64,000 nt of DNA, taken from contig OW121857.1 of the NCBI GenBank assembly GCA_933228895.1, positions 78,735,672-78,799,671 on the forward strand, given 5' to 3'. The position numbers and the translations under genes were made by a program. The first letter of the stretch is position 1; each line of letters opens with the position of its first letter. The notes below the pieces were generated by a model. It searched no databases and was not told where the DNA came from. It was given only the letters and a program-made list of their open reading frames with translations. The stretch is from Platycnemis pennipes. Lineage: Eukaryota > Arthropoda > Insecta > Odonata > Platycnemididae. Shown here one piece after another: positions 31,000 through 40,800 of the stretch.

Positions 31000-31550
31000 A
31001 ATAACTGTGAATACCATTGAAATAAAAAAAATTTCTTATTGTAAAATTATCCTGCGCTTGTTATAACTTTAAAAAATTCTATATCACTATCTCACTCGAT
31101 GGTTGGCACGCGTGTAAAGAGCATAAAGGACTTTTAGTTTCTATCTCGCCCCCTATAAAGACGTTTATCCATCTATCTATCTATGATGTAGTGTAAGGGT
31201 AGAGGTATGCCTCCAGTACCAGCCTGGAACTTGAAAATTTTGAAAATTTCAGTTAACTTTAATTTTGCGAACGACCTTCCAGTCTCTAGGGTTTCATATC
31301 AAGCAATTCCGAGCGACACTTGCTAGTCAGTACGCAATCTCACACACGAATCATGCACGGTGAAAACAGTATCGTGTATCCACGAACGTCTTCGCGGAAA
31401 ATAGTGCCCATTCTATTTCAATGTTTTACCCATGCAATTTCCGTGCTTTGACTCCGCATCAAATGTACATTTTTTTCTTTGCGTGAAATATCTTTCAGCA
31501 TGCCGTGCATGGCTTCACAAATGATTCATAATCATTCTCAGTATATACGT
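31000..31550. other. Unassigned sequence with a short tetranucleotide repeat
   Basis: CCATCTATCTATCTATG lies near 31168; otherwise nothing recognised. Confidence 0.4.
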
Positions 31551-31554
31551 TAAC

Positions 31555-32215
31555 ATGGTCATCGCTTTAATAGTACATCACCTCATTTGGAATATGCTGC
31601 CAGTATATGGGATCCCCATGAAATCGGTCAAAATAATGAACTTGAACGTGTGCAGCGAAGATCGGCAGTTTTCGTAAAGGGACGGTACGATAACGATACT
31701 AGCGTAACCAGTCTATTAAATGAATAAAAATGGGAATCGTTGACAGATCGAGGGTTGACATTTAGACTTAATATGTTAAATAAATTCCGAGATAATATTT
31801 TCATTGATGACGTTACAAATATTTTGCGAAACCCAACTTACTATGGTAGACTGGACCATGATTACAAAATTAGATAAATTGATTGCCGAACTAACGTATC
31901 CAAAATGTCCTTTTCCCTCGTACAATTAGGCATATGAATAGCGGTAAATATATCCAATGCGGGTGTATCAATGTATAACATTGGTAGCTGCATGTTGGTA
32001 TAAGGACTTGAAGGTAACCCAACTAACAGCATGTTTTTGCATGCTTGCTTTGCTATTTTTGTATTTCTTTAAATAGTGAAGTTTAGACAAGTATATTATT
32101 ACTAATCCTTTTTTATGCATGATATGTAGTGCATGTTTGATGAAAATTCACCCCCTGCCACACACCTTCATGGTGGCTTGCAGGGTATTATGTAGACGTA
32201 GATGTAGATTGCTAT
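31555..32215 (+). mobile_element. CR1/Jockey-type LINE 3' end, long copy
   Basis: The fragment includes the reverse transcriptase C-terminal region and the whole 3' UTR, ending in the family hairpin CCCTGCCACACACC ... GGTGGCTTGCAGGG and GTAGATGTAGAT. The UTR landmarks AACATTGGTAGCTGCATG and CCTTTTTTATGCATGAT are shared with the copies at 47.6, 60.4 and 62.4 kb. It is truncated at its 5' side. Confidence 0.83.
31590..31935 (+). pseudogene. CR1/Jockey-type reverse transcriptase C-terminus (pseudogene)
   Basis: Translating across frames gives blocks such as NELERVQRRSA, FVKGRYDNDTSVTSLLNE, KWESLTDR and RNPTYYGRLDHDYKIR. This pattern (VQRRAARFV, SVT..L..L.W.SL..RR) is typical of the C-terminal region of CR1- and Jockey-superfamily LINE proteins. 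There is a stop after LLNE and other lesions. The polymerase active site is outside the fragment. Confidence 0.78.
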
Positions 32216-32219
32216 TCAT

Positions 32220-33690
32220 GAAAATCAATACCGCAGTTGATGCGTATTGTTCTGCCTTCATGAAAACGAAAAATAGGTAAAGAACTTCAGCAAGAAAATT
32301 GATCCACTTGGGATAAAACTCAAGGAGAAAACTTGAGTCGAAGTCGAAGCTGATAGTTATTCCCACCGTGGAATTCTTGCACTAATGTGCATATTCTTTG
32401 AGGCTAATCGCGGCCAGTTCACAGTTTTCTCCAAATTTCTTTTTTAAATACATACTACCCAAGGTTTTTCGGGTGACCATCAATTATTATTTGAACAGCA
32501 GCTGAAAATTTTTTAAACTAATAATTTAGTGCGTGTCTTCTATGAAACCCATGATCGCCGACGACACATGTTTTCCGTGAAAGCCCAACATTATGCAATG
32601 AATAAAACCTTCATTTATTTAATTTAATTTCTTTCCACTGTTTTTATACAAATAGTCACGAGTTACGACTTCACAATATTTTCTTTATCTTAGATGGTAG
32701 CATAGTGACTTAGGTACTTATTTTCAATAATACAATAAATTCAGAGACCAAGTTAATGCTACGGAAAATTACATAGAAAATGTAACCAACACTGATAATA
32801 TTTATGCTTTCCAAATAATTCCAAAGGTTCGTAAGTTGATTCAAACCCTCAGCCAGTGACCAATTGGAGTTGATAGTATAACACGAAGAAAGGTAGACGA
32901 TAGTATGGAGTAACATCCAATTTACTACTTCATATCTTTTCAGAAAACAGAAAAACTAAAAATGAGATTTTGAGGGTCGAGACACCAAGTTATGGACGAT
33001 TCCTAAAGAAGCAATTACGCTGATGTTAGATGTACCCAGTTCGAAATAATCAAGTTATTCAGTTAATACTCGTATGAATTTCAAGGAATAAAATCACAAT
33101 TAGTAACCATAAGAAAAAAATGTCGAATCTGAAGGGAACAATATTAAGCACCCGTTTCCCCTATTGCTTCGACACTAATCTCTTCCAAAGCTTGTCTTCA
33201 GCTCCATTTTGAAAGAATAATTAACAAGAAGAAGGACAGAACTTGTAATATTTCCATCCTAATTTCAATCAGCTCGAGAGGAAGAATTGAAAAATCAAAC
33301 GTAGGAGAGAATTTATTCCCTTAAAAAAATCAAATTAGTTTACTTCACAATTTCCTATGTATTCGTTACGCATTTGATGACTTCAATAAGTATTTTCCCG
33401 TTTAAATCTGTAAGACGCATGAATATTATATAATACCTTTCAACTCGACCTGGAGTCGCCGTATTTCACATACAAAAGTAGCAATACAGACTTTGTCAAA
33501 ACGGCGATAGTTCCAAATTAATTCATTATGATCGTTCCCTCTCAGATCCGCTTTGAAAAAGATGTCATGATGCTTCAGGCTATCAAAGGAAGTAAGTACC
33601 AGCCAGAAGAAAACCAAAGGCAACCAGCTTGTCTCCGTAAACTCCTGAACTTTAAGAACCCGTACTTAAACACATTTTTATGCTTAAACA
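32220..33690. other. Unassigned AT-rich sequence
   Basis: No gene motif or recognised repeat. Confidence 0.45.
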
Positions 33691-34146
33691 CGTCTTAATT
33701 TCACACCTTATATCTTACACAAGTGCACAAATTTACGACGGACCATTTTTCCGTGACTGTTGAAAGGTGCGGGAGAAAAAAAAACACGCTATGTGACAAG
33801 ATTAAATTAAAAAAAGAACATGAGAGTCCACAGGAAAAGTGCACGGAAGAAGAGGACAGGGAATGACGGAGGGTTTGCGAACAAAAAAAAACTATCTCTC
33901 CCTCCGCACCCAAGAGAGTCGCGGGGCTGGAAACACGACGGGGTGAAAAAAAATAATAAAACGTAAATGACTGAAGGAAAGGAGTTCTCCTAGACGGCGA
34001 AAGAGAAATGTATGCATTTGTGAATCGCATAAAGTTTACCCGCCATCCCGGTGATGTGAATTTATGGTTCCCCGTGCGCAAGGCAAAGGTTCCACAGTGT
34101 TTGTTCCTGTGGCTGGGCTGCTGGCGGAGTAGAGAGGGTGTGGGGC

Positions 34147-34256
34147 GATTTGGAAGGTTGGCGAGGCAGGAAAGGGGAAGTGGGCCGAGGAAGAGATTGC
34201 GGGGGAGGGACACGGGCGGAGGGGTTGGGTGGGGAAAGAGGGCAAGGGGACTGAGA
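34147..34256 (+). other. G-rich block with G-quadruplex potential
   Basis: Contains many G-runs of three or more within 50 bases, for example GGGGGAGGG and GGGTGGGGAAAGAGGG at 34201-34242. This meets the usual four-run G-quadruplex pattern on the plus strand. Confidence 0.7.
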
Positions 34257-34258
34257 CA

Positions 34259-34280
34259 CACTCACACACACACACAACAC
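34259..34280 (+). repeat. (AC)n microsatellite
   Basis: ACACTCACACACACACACAAC: about eight AC units with one interruption. Confidence 0.85.
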
Positions 34281-34329
34281 GGGAGGATCTATAGCACAAT
34301 CTCACATCCTGTTTCCGCTTTACTCTTAT

Positions 34330-34530
34330 CACCCAGTCCCCACTACACACTCCCACATAAGAACCCCCCTTTTCCTCTCTCTCTCTCTCCCCCTACACTC
34401 CACAAGTCCCCTTAACCCTTTCCCCCCTCCCTTCGACGTCCCTAAACCGTTCCCCCACCCTCTCCCTATTCATCTTTTCCTCCCCCTTCCATTCCCTTCT
34501 TCCTCTATTTCTCTCTCCACACTGTCGTCG
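34330..34530 (+). repeat. Polypyrimidine tract with (CT)n
   Basis: The plus strand is about 200 bp of mostly C and T, including CTCTCTCTCTCTCTCC near 34375-34391 and several CCCCC runs. It lies directly beside the G-rich block, so strand composition reverses within about 80 bp. Confidence 0.75.
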
Positions 34531-34747
34531 ACTCCCTCCCTTTTTAAACGCCGCGTGTTTGAATATCGCTTACACCCACGCTTTCGTGGTCTGGGAGGGA
34601 GGGCAGATCTGGGTTGGGATGCTGTGGGTTTGACTCCTCGCCCATTCAAGTCCCTCTTCCCAACCATCCCATCCCACCACTATCTGAGGAGACGTGCAGT
34701 AGCTATAGCGCCTCCAACGACCGACCAACTGTTTGATGGAGGGCTGA

Positions 34748-34770
34748 GTGAGAGAGAGAGAGAGAGAGAA
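34748..34770 (+). repeat. (GA)n microsatellite followed by a poly-A run
   Basis: About ten GA units followed by AAAAAAAAACGAAGG. GAGA tracts can bind GAGA factor in insects, but that is only a possibility here. Confidence 0.8.
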
Positions 34771-34957
34771 AAAAAAACGAAGGAAAAAAGACAGCTTTTC
34801 AATGGGAAGGAAGGGATCTACACGCGCGTTCGTGTGTGTGGGAGAGTGTATTGGTGCAAGCGCGCATTCGAGAGCGTCGAACAGAGACGGCGCGATCTGC
34901 CGCTCCCTACTGCGTTGTTGTCCGCCCCGGTAGCCGCGGTTATCAAACAGAAAAGCG

Positions 34958-34987
34958 ACGCGCGCGCGCGCGATATATATATATATT
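34958..34987 (+). repeat. (CG)n(AT)n compound microsatellite
   Basis: GACGCGCGCGCGCGCG directly followed by ATATATATATATATTACG. Alternating CG is a classical Z-DNA-prone sequence; the adjoining AT run is easily melted. Confidence 0.85.
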
Positions 34988-35174
34988 ACGAATGGTGGGA
35001 TGCGATTGTGGACCAGTCCTATCCCGGCGTGAGACCCGCGGCGAAACTTTCGCCATAATCTTTTCTGCGAGAGCCTTCCTCCGCTGTTGCTCAAACTGAA
35101 GTCTTCCGAATGATAGACGAAAGTTGATCGTATTCATTGGTATACTGTCCCCATGGGGTTAAATTAAACTGCAC

Positions 35175-35345
35175 AAGTTGAACTGTCCACTTATAGTATA
35201 GTAGTCCATTTACAGTATATTTAGTACGATCTTGTTCCAACACCTAAGGCGTGGCGTCATCATCAGGTTTACTGATAATGACGCCATAGACGTTATAGCA
35301 CGAGTTGTGTCCAACTGTAATTTATTATAAGTGAACAGTATAACT
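35175..35345. repeat. Inverted-repeat element with hammerhead-like halves
   Basis: CCACTTATAGTATAGTAG on the left is roughly complementary to TTTATTATAAGTGAACAG on the right, and TGGCGTCATCATCAG (35252-35266) pairs with CTGATAATGACGCCA (35272-35286) across a 5-nt centre. On the minus strand CTGATGA (35266-35260) is followed by T, a stem and GGAAC instead of GAAA. On the plus strand CTGATAA replaces CTGATGA. Both halves therefore look like decayed versions of the motif at 8.8 kb. Confidence 0.6.
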
Positions 35346-35479
35346 AGTGAAGGTTAATTTTTTCTCTGAATTGCTGTTCCACCACGTAACGCCTAATACG
35401 GTCGAATCTACTGGTTCCTACTTGGGTTCTGCGAGAAGAGCACTTGAATTTAGCGCAAAACGAACCAATTATATATTTT

Positions 35480-35545
35480 AAAAAGTCTAATGGAGTGGAT
35501 GAAGGACTGGTTTTCCAGCCCGGGTTCGAATCCCGCATGCAGTTG
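35480..35545 (+). repeat. tRNA-like SINE head
   Basis: GGAGTGGATGAAGGACTGG, then CCCGGGTTCGAATCCCGC with an intact B-box. The acceptor stem is not closed and no S1 body follows; fragment of a SINE. Confidence 0.5.
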
Positions 35546-35834
35546 TCAGTTTCCCGCTCCGAATAGCTTCTAGCAGATGTCCGGAAATAAGTTGAGCACT
35601 CAAAGTGTCCCGCGTCAGCTACAAACAGAGTGTCCTACAGTTTGGTACAACACGTGAGATGAATGTCGTGCAAGATGCATAAGGATTAAATGATTCCTGA
35701 GAGATTCAAGGATCCCTTCTTCTTTCCCGAAAAATTCACGACCATGAAACCAGGAATGGGTTGTCTGAAAGCAGTTTAGTGGCGGCTGAGAAGTCAACCC
35801 TGTCGCTCTTTAGATAACATGTGGTTGTTTTGTG

Positions 35835-35868
35835 AGGGAGGCGACCGACAACTAAGGTCGTCTGCGAT
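35835..35868 (-). mobile_element. S1 SINE 3' end fragment
   Basis: The complement of GAGGGAGGCGACCGACAACT matches the S1 3' end (AGTTGACGGTCGCCTCCCCT). Only the terminal ~30 bp are recognisable. Confidence 0.5.
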
Positions 35869-35869
35869 A

Positions 35870-36475
35870 TTAAGGATATTTGAGTGTTAAATTTCCTTAC
35901 GTTACTAACTGAATTACGAGGAGTTAAAAATTCCCATTTCTAGAGGCTGGCAAGACAAGACAGGGTTTTTTTGTATAAACAGACATCTTCATGAGTTATT
36001 AAAAGATTTGCTTGGTGCCATTAAATTCAGCTTAAGAATATTTCACCCAAAGGAAGTTTTCAACGTTGTACAGCTCACTTTAATCTGTAGTAACCAGACA
36101 TCTCTCCTTCAGACTCTTACCGCTTCCCAAAAGTGAAGGTATCACTGAAAGAAGTTACTGCGGAGTTCAAACAAATGAAGAGGTTATGAAGGCAGGGACC
36201 GATACTTTAAACAAGACTTTTCTAGCACCATAAAGAGGTTGAATATTGTTCCAAATAAGTATAATTCTTTAAATGGATCTTATTTCCAATAAATAATAAG
36301 AAGAAAGTTTTTTTTTCTTTTTATTAACTTAGCCCGAGAACTCATGGACCGAACCTTGTTTGTACCTTGTACTTCACTTTCCTCGATAGCTCCACTTTTC
36401 TAAGTGAAAGTGAAAGAAATATGCACATCATACCGGTAGGACCTTTAAAATTCATTGAGCATCCAACGAATTTGA
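35870..36475. other. Unassigned sequence
   Basis: Nothing recognised. Confidence 0.4.
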
Positions 36476-36479
36476 GATT

Positions 36480-37095
36480 TGAGATCCAACGAATGAATAT
36501 TTAATTGGGAAACTGAAAATAATGCAAAGGATGGCAACATGTTTTGTAAAAAATCCCAATGGACGTACAAAACTTGTAACTCGGCTATTGGAACGGGTTG
36601 GTGGGGAAACGCTAAAGACTTAAAGGTTGCTCGCAACATTAAAGTTACTTGAAAAATCCAAATCACACGCATTCTAATCCAACACTGCAGAGACATTTCT
36701 ACCCATAAATTACCTAAATATTGCGTATTATGCTATGTTTGATCAGATTAACAAGATTAGAGAGATAGATTGTCGTACCGATAGATTTAAAATGCCATTT
36801 CTCCCATGTACTATATAAGAGCACAATAGGCAGCCTAGCAAAGGGATAGATAGGTGAATTATTATTAGAATAGTCTGTATTGCATGATGTATGTATTAAC
36901 AACCAATAATCCCTTTATTATTATCTAGATACTAACCATCTACTAAAAAAAGTAGCTGCATGTGGCCCGATTATCTAGCATGTCTACATGTAGTAGCCTA
37001 GTTGTATGTGAATAGTGCATGTTTGGTGATCTTCAGCCCCTGTCACACATTCGTGATGGCCAGCAGGTTATTACGTAGATGTTGATGTACATCAG
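36480..37095 (+). mobile_element. CR1/Jockey-type LINE 3' end, diverged subfamily
   Basis: Across frames it encodes LKIMQRMATCFVKNPNGRTK, LVTRLLERVGGETLKT, LLATLKLLEK and KIREIDCRTDRFKMPF. The last block is nearly identical to the 31.6 and 47.9 kb copies, but the first part is clearly different. The 3' end has CCCCTGTCACACATTCGTGA, GCAGGTTATTACGTAGATG. Two related LINE lineages thus share the end of the protein and the terminal hairpin. Confidence 0.72.
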
Positions 37096-37164
37096 CAGGA
37101 CAGATAGAAGCGAAAAATTAAGAGATATCAACCGATGGATCGAGTGATACAGAAATTCGTTTTC

Positions 37165-37360
37165 CCACGCACAACGCATGACTACGCAACGCTACCAAAG
37201 TGTAATTCTTTCAATAATATCACACATTAAATTTCATTACTACCTCACAGAGTTTTTTTTTAATTATCACATTCATGGCCTAGCATTCCCTGCCAAACGC
37301 TTTGGCGGTGGCACGTAAATTAGCATTATAGATTTCTCAAATTATTCATTTGTTTTTCCC
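37165..37360 (+). repeat. Tandem duplication, unit 1 (about 195 bp)
   Basis: Shares GTAATTCTTTCAATAATAT, CCCTGCCAAACGCTTTGG, CGGTGGCACGTAA and GATTTCTCAAATTATT with the next unit. Moderate divergence and small indels. Confidence 0.75.
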
Positions 37361-37556
37361 CAGCAAAGTTCACGGCTACAACGCAACTCAATTATAATTC
37401 TTTCAATAATATTACGCACCAAATTTCATTTTTAATTCGCAGTTTTTTTTTTCAGAAAAATATTATCCTCACGGCCGATGGTCTACCATCCCCTGCCACA
37501 CGCTCTGTCGGTGGCACGTAAGAAAACATTGTAGATTTTCTCAAATTATTTAGAGA
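37361..37556 (+). repeat. Tandem duplication, unit 2 (about 195 bp)
   Basis: Second unit with ATAATTCTTTCAATAATAT, CCCCTGCCACACGCTCTG, TCGGTGGCACGTAAG and GATTTTCTCAAATTATT. The CCCTGCCACACGC ... GGTGG part is reminiscent of the CR1-type 3' hairpin but lacks the GCAGGG arm and TAGATG tail. Confidence 0.75.
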
Positions 37557-37694
37557 TGACGGATAAGTGGATGTTGGTGATGCAAGTGAAAGCGCTCTGA
37601 AGCAGGCAAAGTCACGGTGATTAGGCGCCGATGAGAATTCATTCAATTTGCCGACGTCGTCGGATATAGAGGGAGGGACCTTCGGATGACACCA

Positions 37695-37722
37695 TCATTC
37701 TCTCGCTCTCTCTCTCTCTCTG
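37695..37722 (+). repeat. (CT)n microsatellite
   Basis: TCTCGCTCTCTCTCTCTCTC, about eleven CT units with one CG interruption. Confidence 0.85.
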
Positions 37723-38027
37723 CCGTCAGATGAACAAGTACCCAGCAGAACGGGCGTTCTGCGGGCGTTTGCGCATCGAACCCATTGTCGGCTCCGTTTT
37801 CTTGAGAACCGAAAGTCGTGCGCCGCAACTCCAGCTTGTAAAATTAATTACCATGGGAAATGACGTGGGTGATTAGCGCTCAGTTCTCGGTAGAGGCTTC
37901 AGTAACCTGAAATACACGTTAGTACAGTACAACTATAAAAAGGAGTCTGAGTCATGGAGCTTCTAAACTTGAGGAAATAATTGAAACAACGTCCTCAATG
38001 AAGGAACATTTTGTTTTTCCAAAATAT

Positions 38028-38300
38028 TTTTTTTCACTACCGGTTTAGACTTCTTAGGGCCTAACTTACGTCTTACACAAATCTCTGTACATATACTATG
38101 GGGAAAAAGGAAGAAGGGGGCCTCACACAGACCCTATATACCACTATGTATCTCTGAGTGTCTATCACCGAAGGATATATACCTCTGTAATTGATAGTAC
38201 ATGTAGTATAAAAACAGAGATCCCTACATTTGTGCTTTTTGTGGTTACACCTGAAGATGACCAATACGTGGAAACCGATAGTAAAAAAAAACATAGTGTG
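38028..38300. mobile_element. Inverted-repeat element with hammerhead-like motif (Penelope-type candidate)
   Basis: TTTTTTTTCACTACCGGTTT on the left (to 38046) pairs with AAACCGATAGTAAAAAAAA on the right (from 38272). An inner pairing joins ATCTCTGTACATATACTATG (about 38081) to the complement at about 38198-38221. On the plus strand CTGAAGA (38251-38257), T, GACC-loop-GTG and GAAACCGATAGT (38271-38282) follow the same layout as at 8.8 kb; the 3' half of stem II has lost bases. Known insect Penelope-like terminal repeats carry such motifs; the assignment is inferred. Confidence 0.6.
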
Positions 38301-38369
38301 AAAAAAACAAAGCATTCACTCATACATAATGAATAGACTACATCAAGTGACGGCTGATAGCATCGAGTC

Positions 38370-38413
38370 TAAAACTATGAAGATTTCGTCGTAAAACTAT
38401 GAAGATTTCGTCG
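38370..38413 (+). repeat. Perfect tandem duplication of 22 bp
   Basis: TAAAACTATGAAGATTTCGT plus CG occurs at 38370-38391 and again at 38392-38413 without a mismatch. Probably recent replication slippage. Confidence 0.95.
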
Positions 38414-38559
38414 GTAAGATAAGCTAAGTTACTGCCCGAAAATGTCCTTGAAATAGAGTTAATTAATACCGTTCTTGTGACGAGAGTAGGACCCACGATA
38501 GCAAATGTATATCGAAACAAGCGCTAAACATTGTATCTCAAGAATATAAGTTCTTCATA

Positions 38560-38890
38560 TAAGATCAGAAGAATTTAATGGTAGAAGAGGAAATAATAGC
38601 AACCTTTGAGACACCGTGGTGACGTAGAACGGCTGTGAAGTACGTCACGTTAGAGAGACGTGGACACGTCACCAGATATATTGAACACACGCTAAGATAT
38701 ATTGGATCGGTAATCACAAACATAATTGAGGAAAGATTATAAGGAAATACCCAAAAAGGATTAGTACCTACATGAGCCAATTGAAGTGAGATTCAGGGAA
38801 GAAGTACCAGGATATAACTAACCTAGCAGTAAAGAGGAAAGAACAGAGAGCTATAGTAAACCAATCTTGATTGAAAAACAGTGATGAATG
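38560..38890 (+). mobile_element. Different LINE 3' end (RT-type tail, second lineage)
   Basis: Pieces such as YVTLERRGHVTRYIEHTLRY and NLAVKRKEQRAIVNQS, found in shifted frames, match the layout of non-LTR C-termini (LGH..R, then a basic region, then W/RAIVNQS). However, they differ from the HIMRHDGLMKTIVEG family elsewhere in the window. Stops and frameshifts are frequent. Confidence 0.5.
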
Positions 38891-38894
38891 AAGC

Positions 38895-40700
38895 TTGCAG
38901 CCAAAACAAGTCTTTGCAATTGAGTAAACATACTTATGACGAGATCACGAAACAGAAAAATCTCTATCAAAACAACAGTTAAAACAGTGCTTCACAAGAA
39001 CTTGTTAATCATCATTATTCGCTAATATGTTTAATTATAACATTCTTTACCATTCCCTATTAAATCAAGTGGTTCTCTTCCCCGATATTCAATCACAGGC
39101 TTGATATAAAGACGCCATAAGCAGTCCAAAGGTACGTTTGATACGTGAGGATGAGCTCAATGAGTGCTAAATACGAAAGTACATGAAATCAATACATCAC
39201 AGTTGTCAGGTTATTCCTCTATTCCACCAGAAAGATCTAAAACCCTAAAAATAAGAAATTTTGTTCTAGCACCACACACGTGGTCGTGTGGTCTTTCACC
39301 CGGATTTGATCCTGAGCCTCCAAGGCAATGTCTAAGTGTATCTCAGCATTAAATACGAACTAGAAATTAGCATACAGCCAGTTAGGTAGATAAATCTGTT
39401 TTTCGTTTTCATCAGAGTCTCATAAAAAATAGCTTTATTTCATGAACCAAACAATAAAATAAAAATCAAAATACTTCGACCCTGTCATCTGGCTTGCATT
39501 ACAATTTTGCTGATATGCCCTGAGAAAGCTTTGAAAGAATGAAATGTAACTACGTAAGTACTCAAATAAAAATTTAAACAACTAAGTAGGTACTTGCATG
39601 CTGAATACGTTATAACATTGCATGATATGAGATAGTCAAAGATTTTAGGGTGATAGCGCAGGTTCTGTCAAAACTTTATCAGAGGTCAACTACTGGAATA
39701 TTGCAATAACATCGCAATATTTTTAATCTCTTTCCTGTAATATTTTAACATCGGTGGCATTTTGACGATACTGAAAACACTTATACACTTCAAAACTTGT
39801 TGCCTTCTTCATCAGCAGGCAAAATCATTCTGAATCTCTAATAAGAGGTTTTTTTGTATAATTGTATCATTGATATCTTGGTCATTTAGTAGTTATTTGA
39901 AAAATAATAGGATTAATTATGATGAATAAAAATGACTAATAAGTCACGAATCATAAAATATAATTAATCGAGGTCATTGAGAAACAGTTAACTGTAATTG
40001 GCAATTGGCGTATGAATACAAAAGAAATTTTCCGAGGAAAAACATATTTTTTCCTCATCGCTTCAGTAAAAATATTTGTACACAAAGTTAATCTATCCCT
40101 TACTACTTCTCTCGTTTCTTGAGCATAAATCCCTTAATTGGACATGCATCAGGAATGTCTTGTGCAGTAAAACCGTTTGAATGACAAGAGGCTATTAAAA
40201 GCCACCGTTGATTAATGCCGACAATACTCTTCTTTCACTCTCGAAAGGTCATAAAAACCAAAGCAATCATAAAGAGCCTTGAAAATTAATCGTTCGATAC
40301 CTCTACTGCATATTCATTCTGCCCCGACAGGCTCACAGGCTACTCCAGAGTCTCATTTTGCCACTGAAGATTGTATCATCGCTCACAGGGACATGTGTTG
40401 TCAAACTGCCAGTTATCTTCTTCAATGAGACTTTTATTCGTGGTTTGTTTACGGACTGAAGCGGAGTTTGCGCCCGCTCAAACCCAGTTCGTGTCTGCCA
40501 CGTTATTCACTTCGCTTTGAAGTCGGATGAAGCAGTTCACGTGGCGGCACTGTTTAATAACCACTCGCTCGATGGTTGCATAAAAAAATCACAGCCACTC
40601 ATCTTGGACACACCATCAGAGATCAAACACGCCATCATTTACATCAGGGCTAAATGTTAACAGGAAAATCGACGTTACACCAGAAATAATTAGGATTTTT
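38895..40700. other. Unassigned AT-rich sequence with small repeat remnants
   Basis: Contains one possible tRNA-like head (GGTCGTGTGGTCTTTCACCC, then GGATTTGATCC, about 39280-39315) and the motif listed at 39781-39816. No gene recognised. Confidence 0.4.
39781..39816 (-). repeat. Hammerhead-like half motif
   Basis: The minus strand reads CTGATGAAGAAGGCAACAAG, then TTTTGAAGTGTATAAGTG. CTGATGA is intact and GAAG stands where GAAA is expected; stem II pairing is weak. Probably a decayed relative of the other hairpin elements. Confidence 0.4.
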
Positions 40701-40704
40701 TTCA

Positions 40705-40800
40705 TGGGTGCTTTCAAGTCTGTTTCCGCACTAAAACGCGCTTCAGACCGGGAGGAAAGGTATAAGGATAGGAATGGAAGGGATGGAATAGGAGACGAAA
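40705..40800 (-). mobile_element. S1-type SINE 3' end (second tail type)
   Basis: Contains CAAGTCTGTTTCCGCACTAA, GCGCTTCAGACCGGGAGGAA and AGGTATAAGGATAGGAATGG, also present at 52.8, 55.35 and (decayed) 44.9 kb. In the latter two it is joined to the S1 body, which identifies it as a 3' tail. Confidence 0.65.

Larger units (their letters stand above)
33700..35105. promoter_or_regulatory. CpG-rich, microsatellite-rich patch, candidate promoter or 5' UTR region
   Basis: In contrast to the AT-rich surroundings, this stretch is GC- and CpG-rich. It contains a plus-strand G-rich block (34130-34256), a pyrimidine-rich block (34330-34530), and AC, CT, GA, CG and AT microsatellites. Long overlapping open frames on both strands (up to 186 codons) follow from composition and repeats, not coding, and contain no domain. 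It resembles upstream or 5' UTR sequence of a gene, but no TATA, initiator or splice donor can be called with confidence. Confidence 0.35.

Noticed and set aside
22741..31000. CRISPR-like or satellite array from the recurring GATGATGA and GCTGCGTCAAACC words
   Set aside because: The words are dispersed 3' ends of one LINE family with irregular spacing and both orientations.
33701..35094. Long open frames on both strands (up to 186 codons) as protein genes
   Set aside because: They overlap each other in several frames, are dominated by microsatellite and homopolymer composition, and contain no domain or plausible codon pattern.
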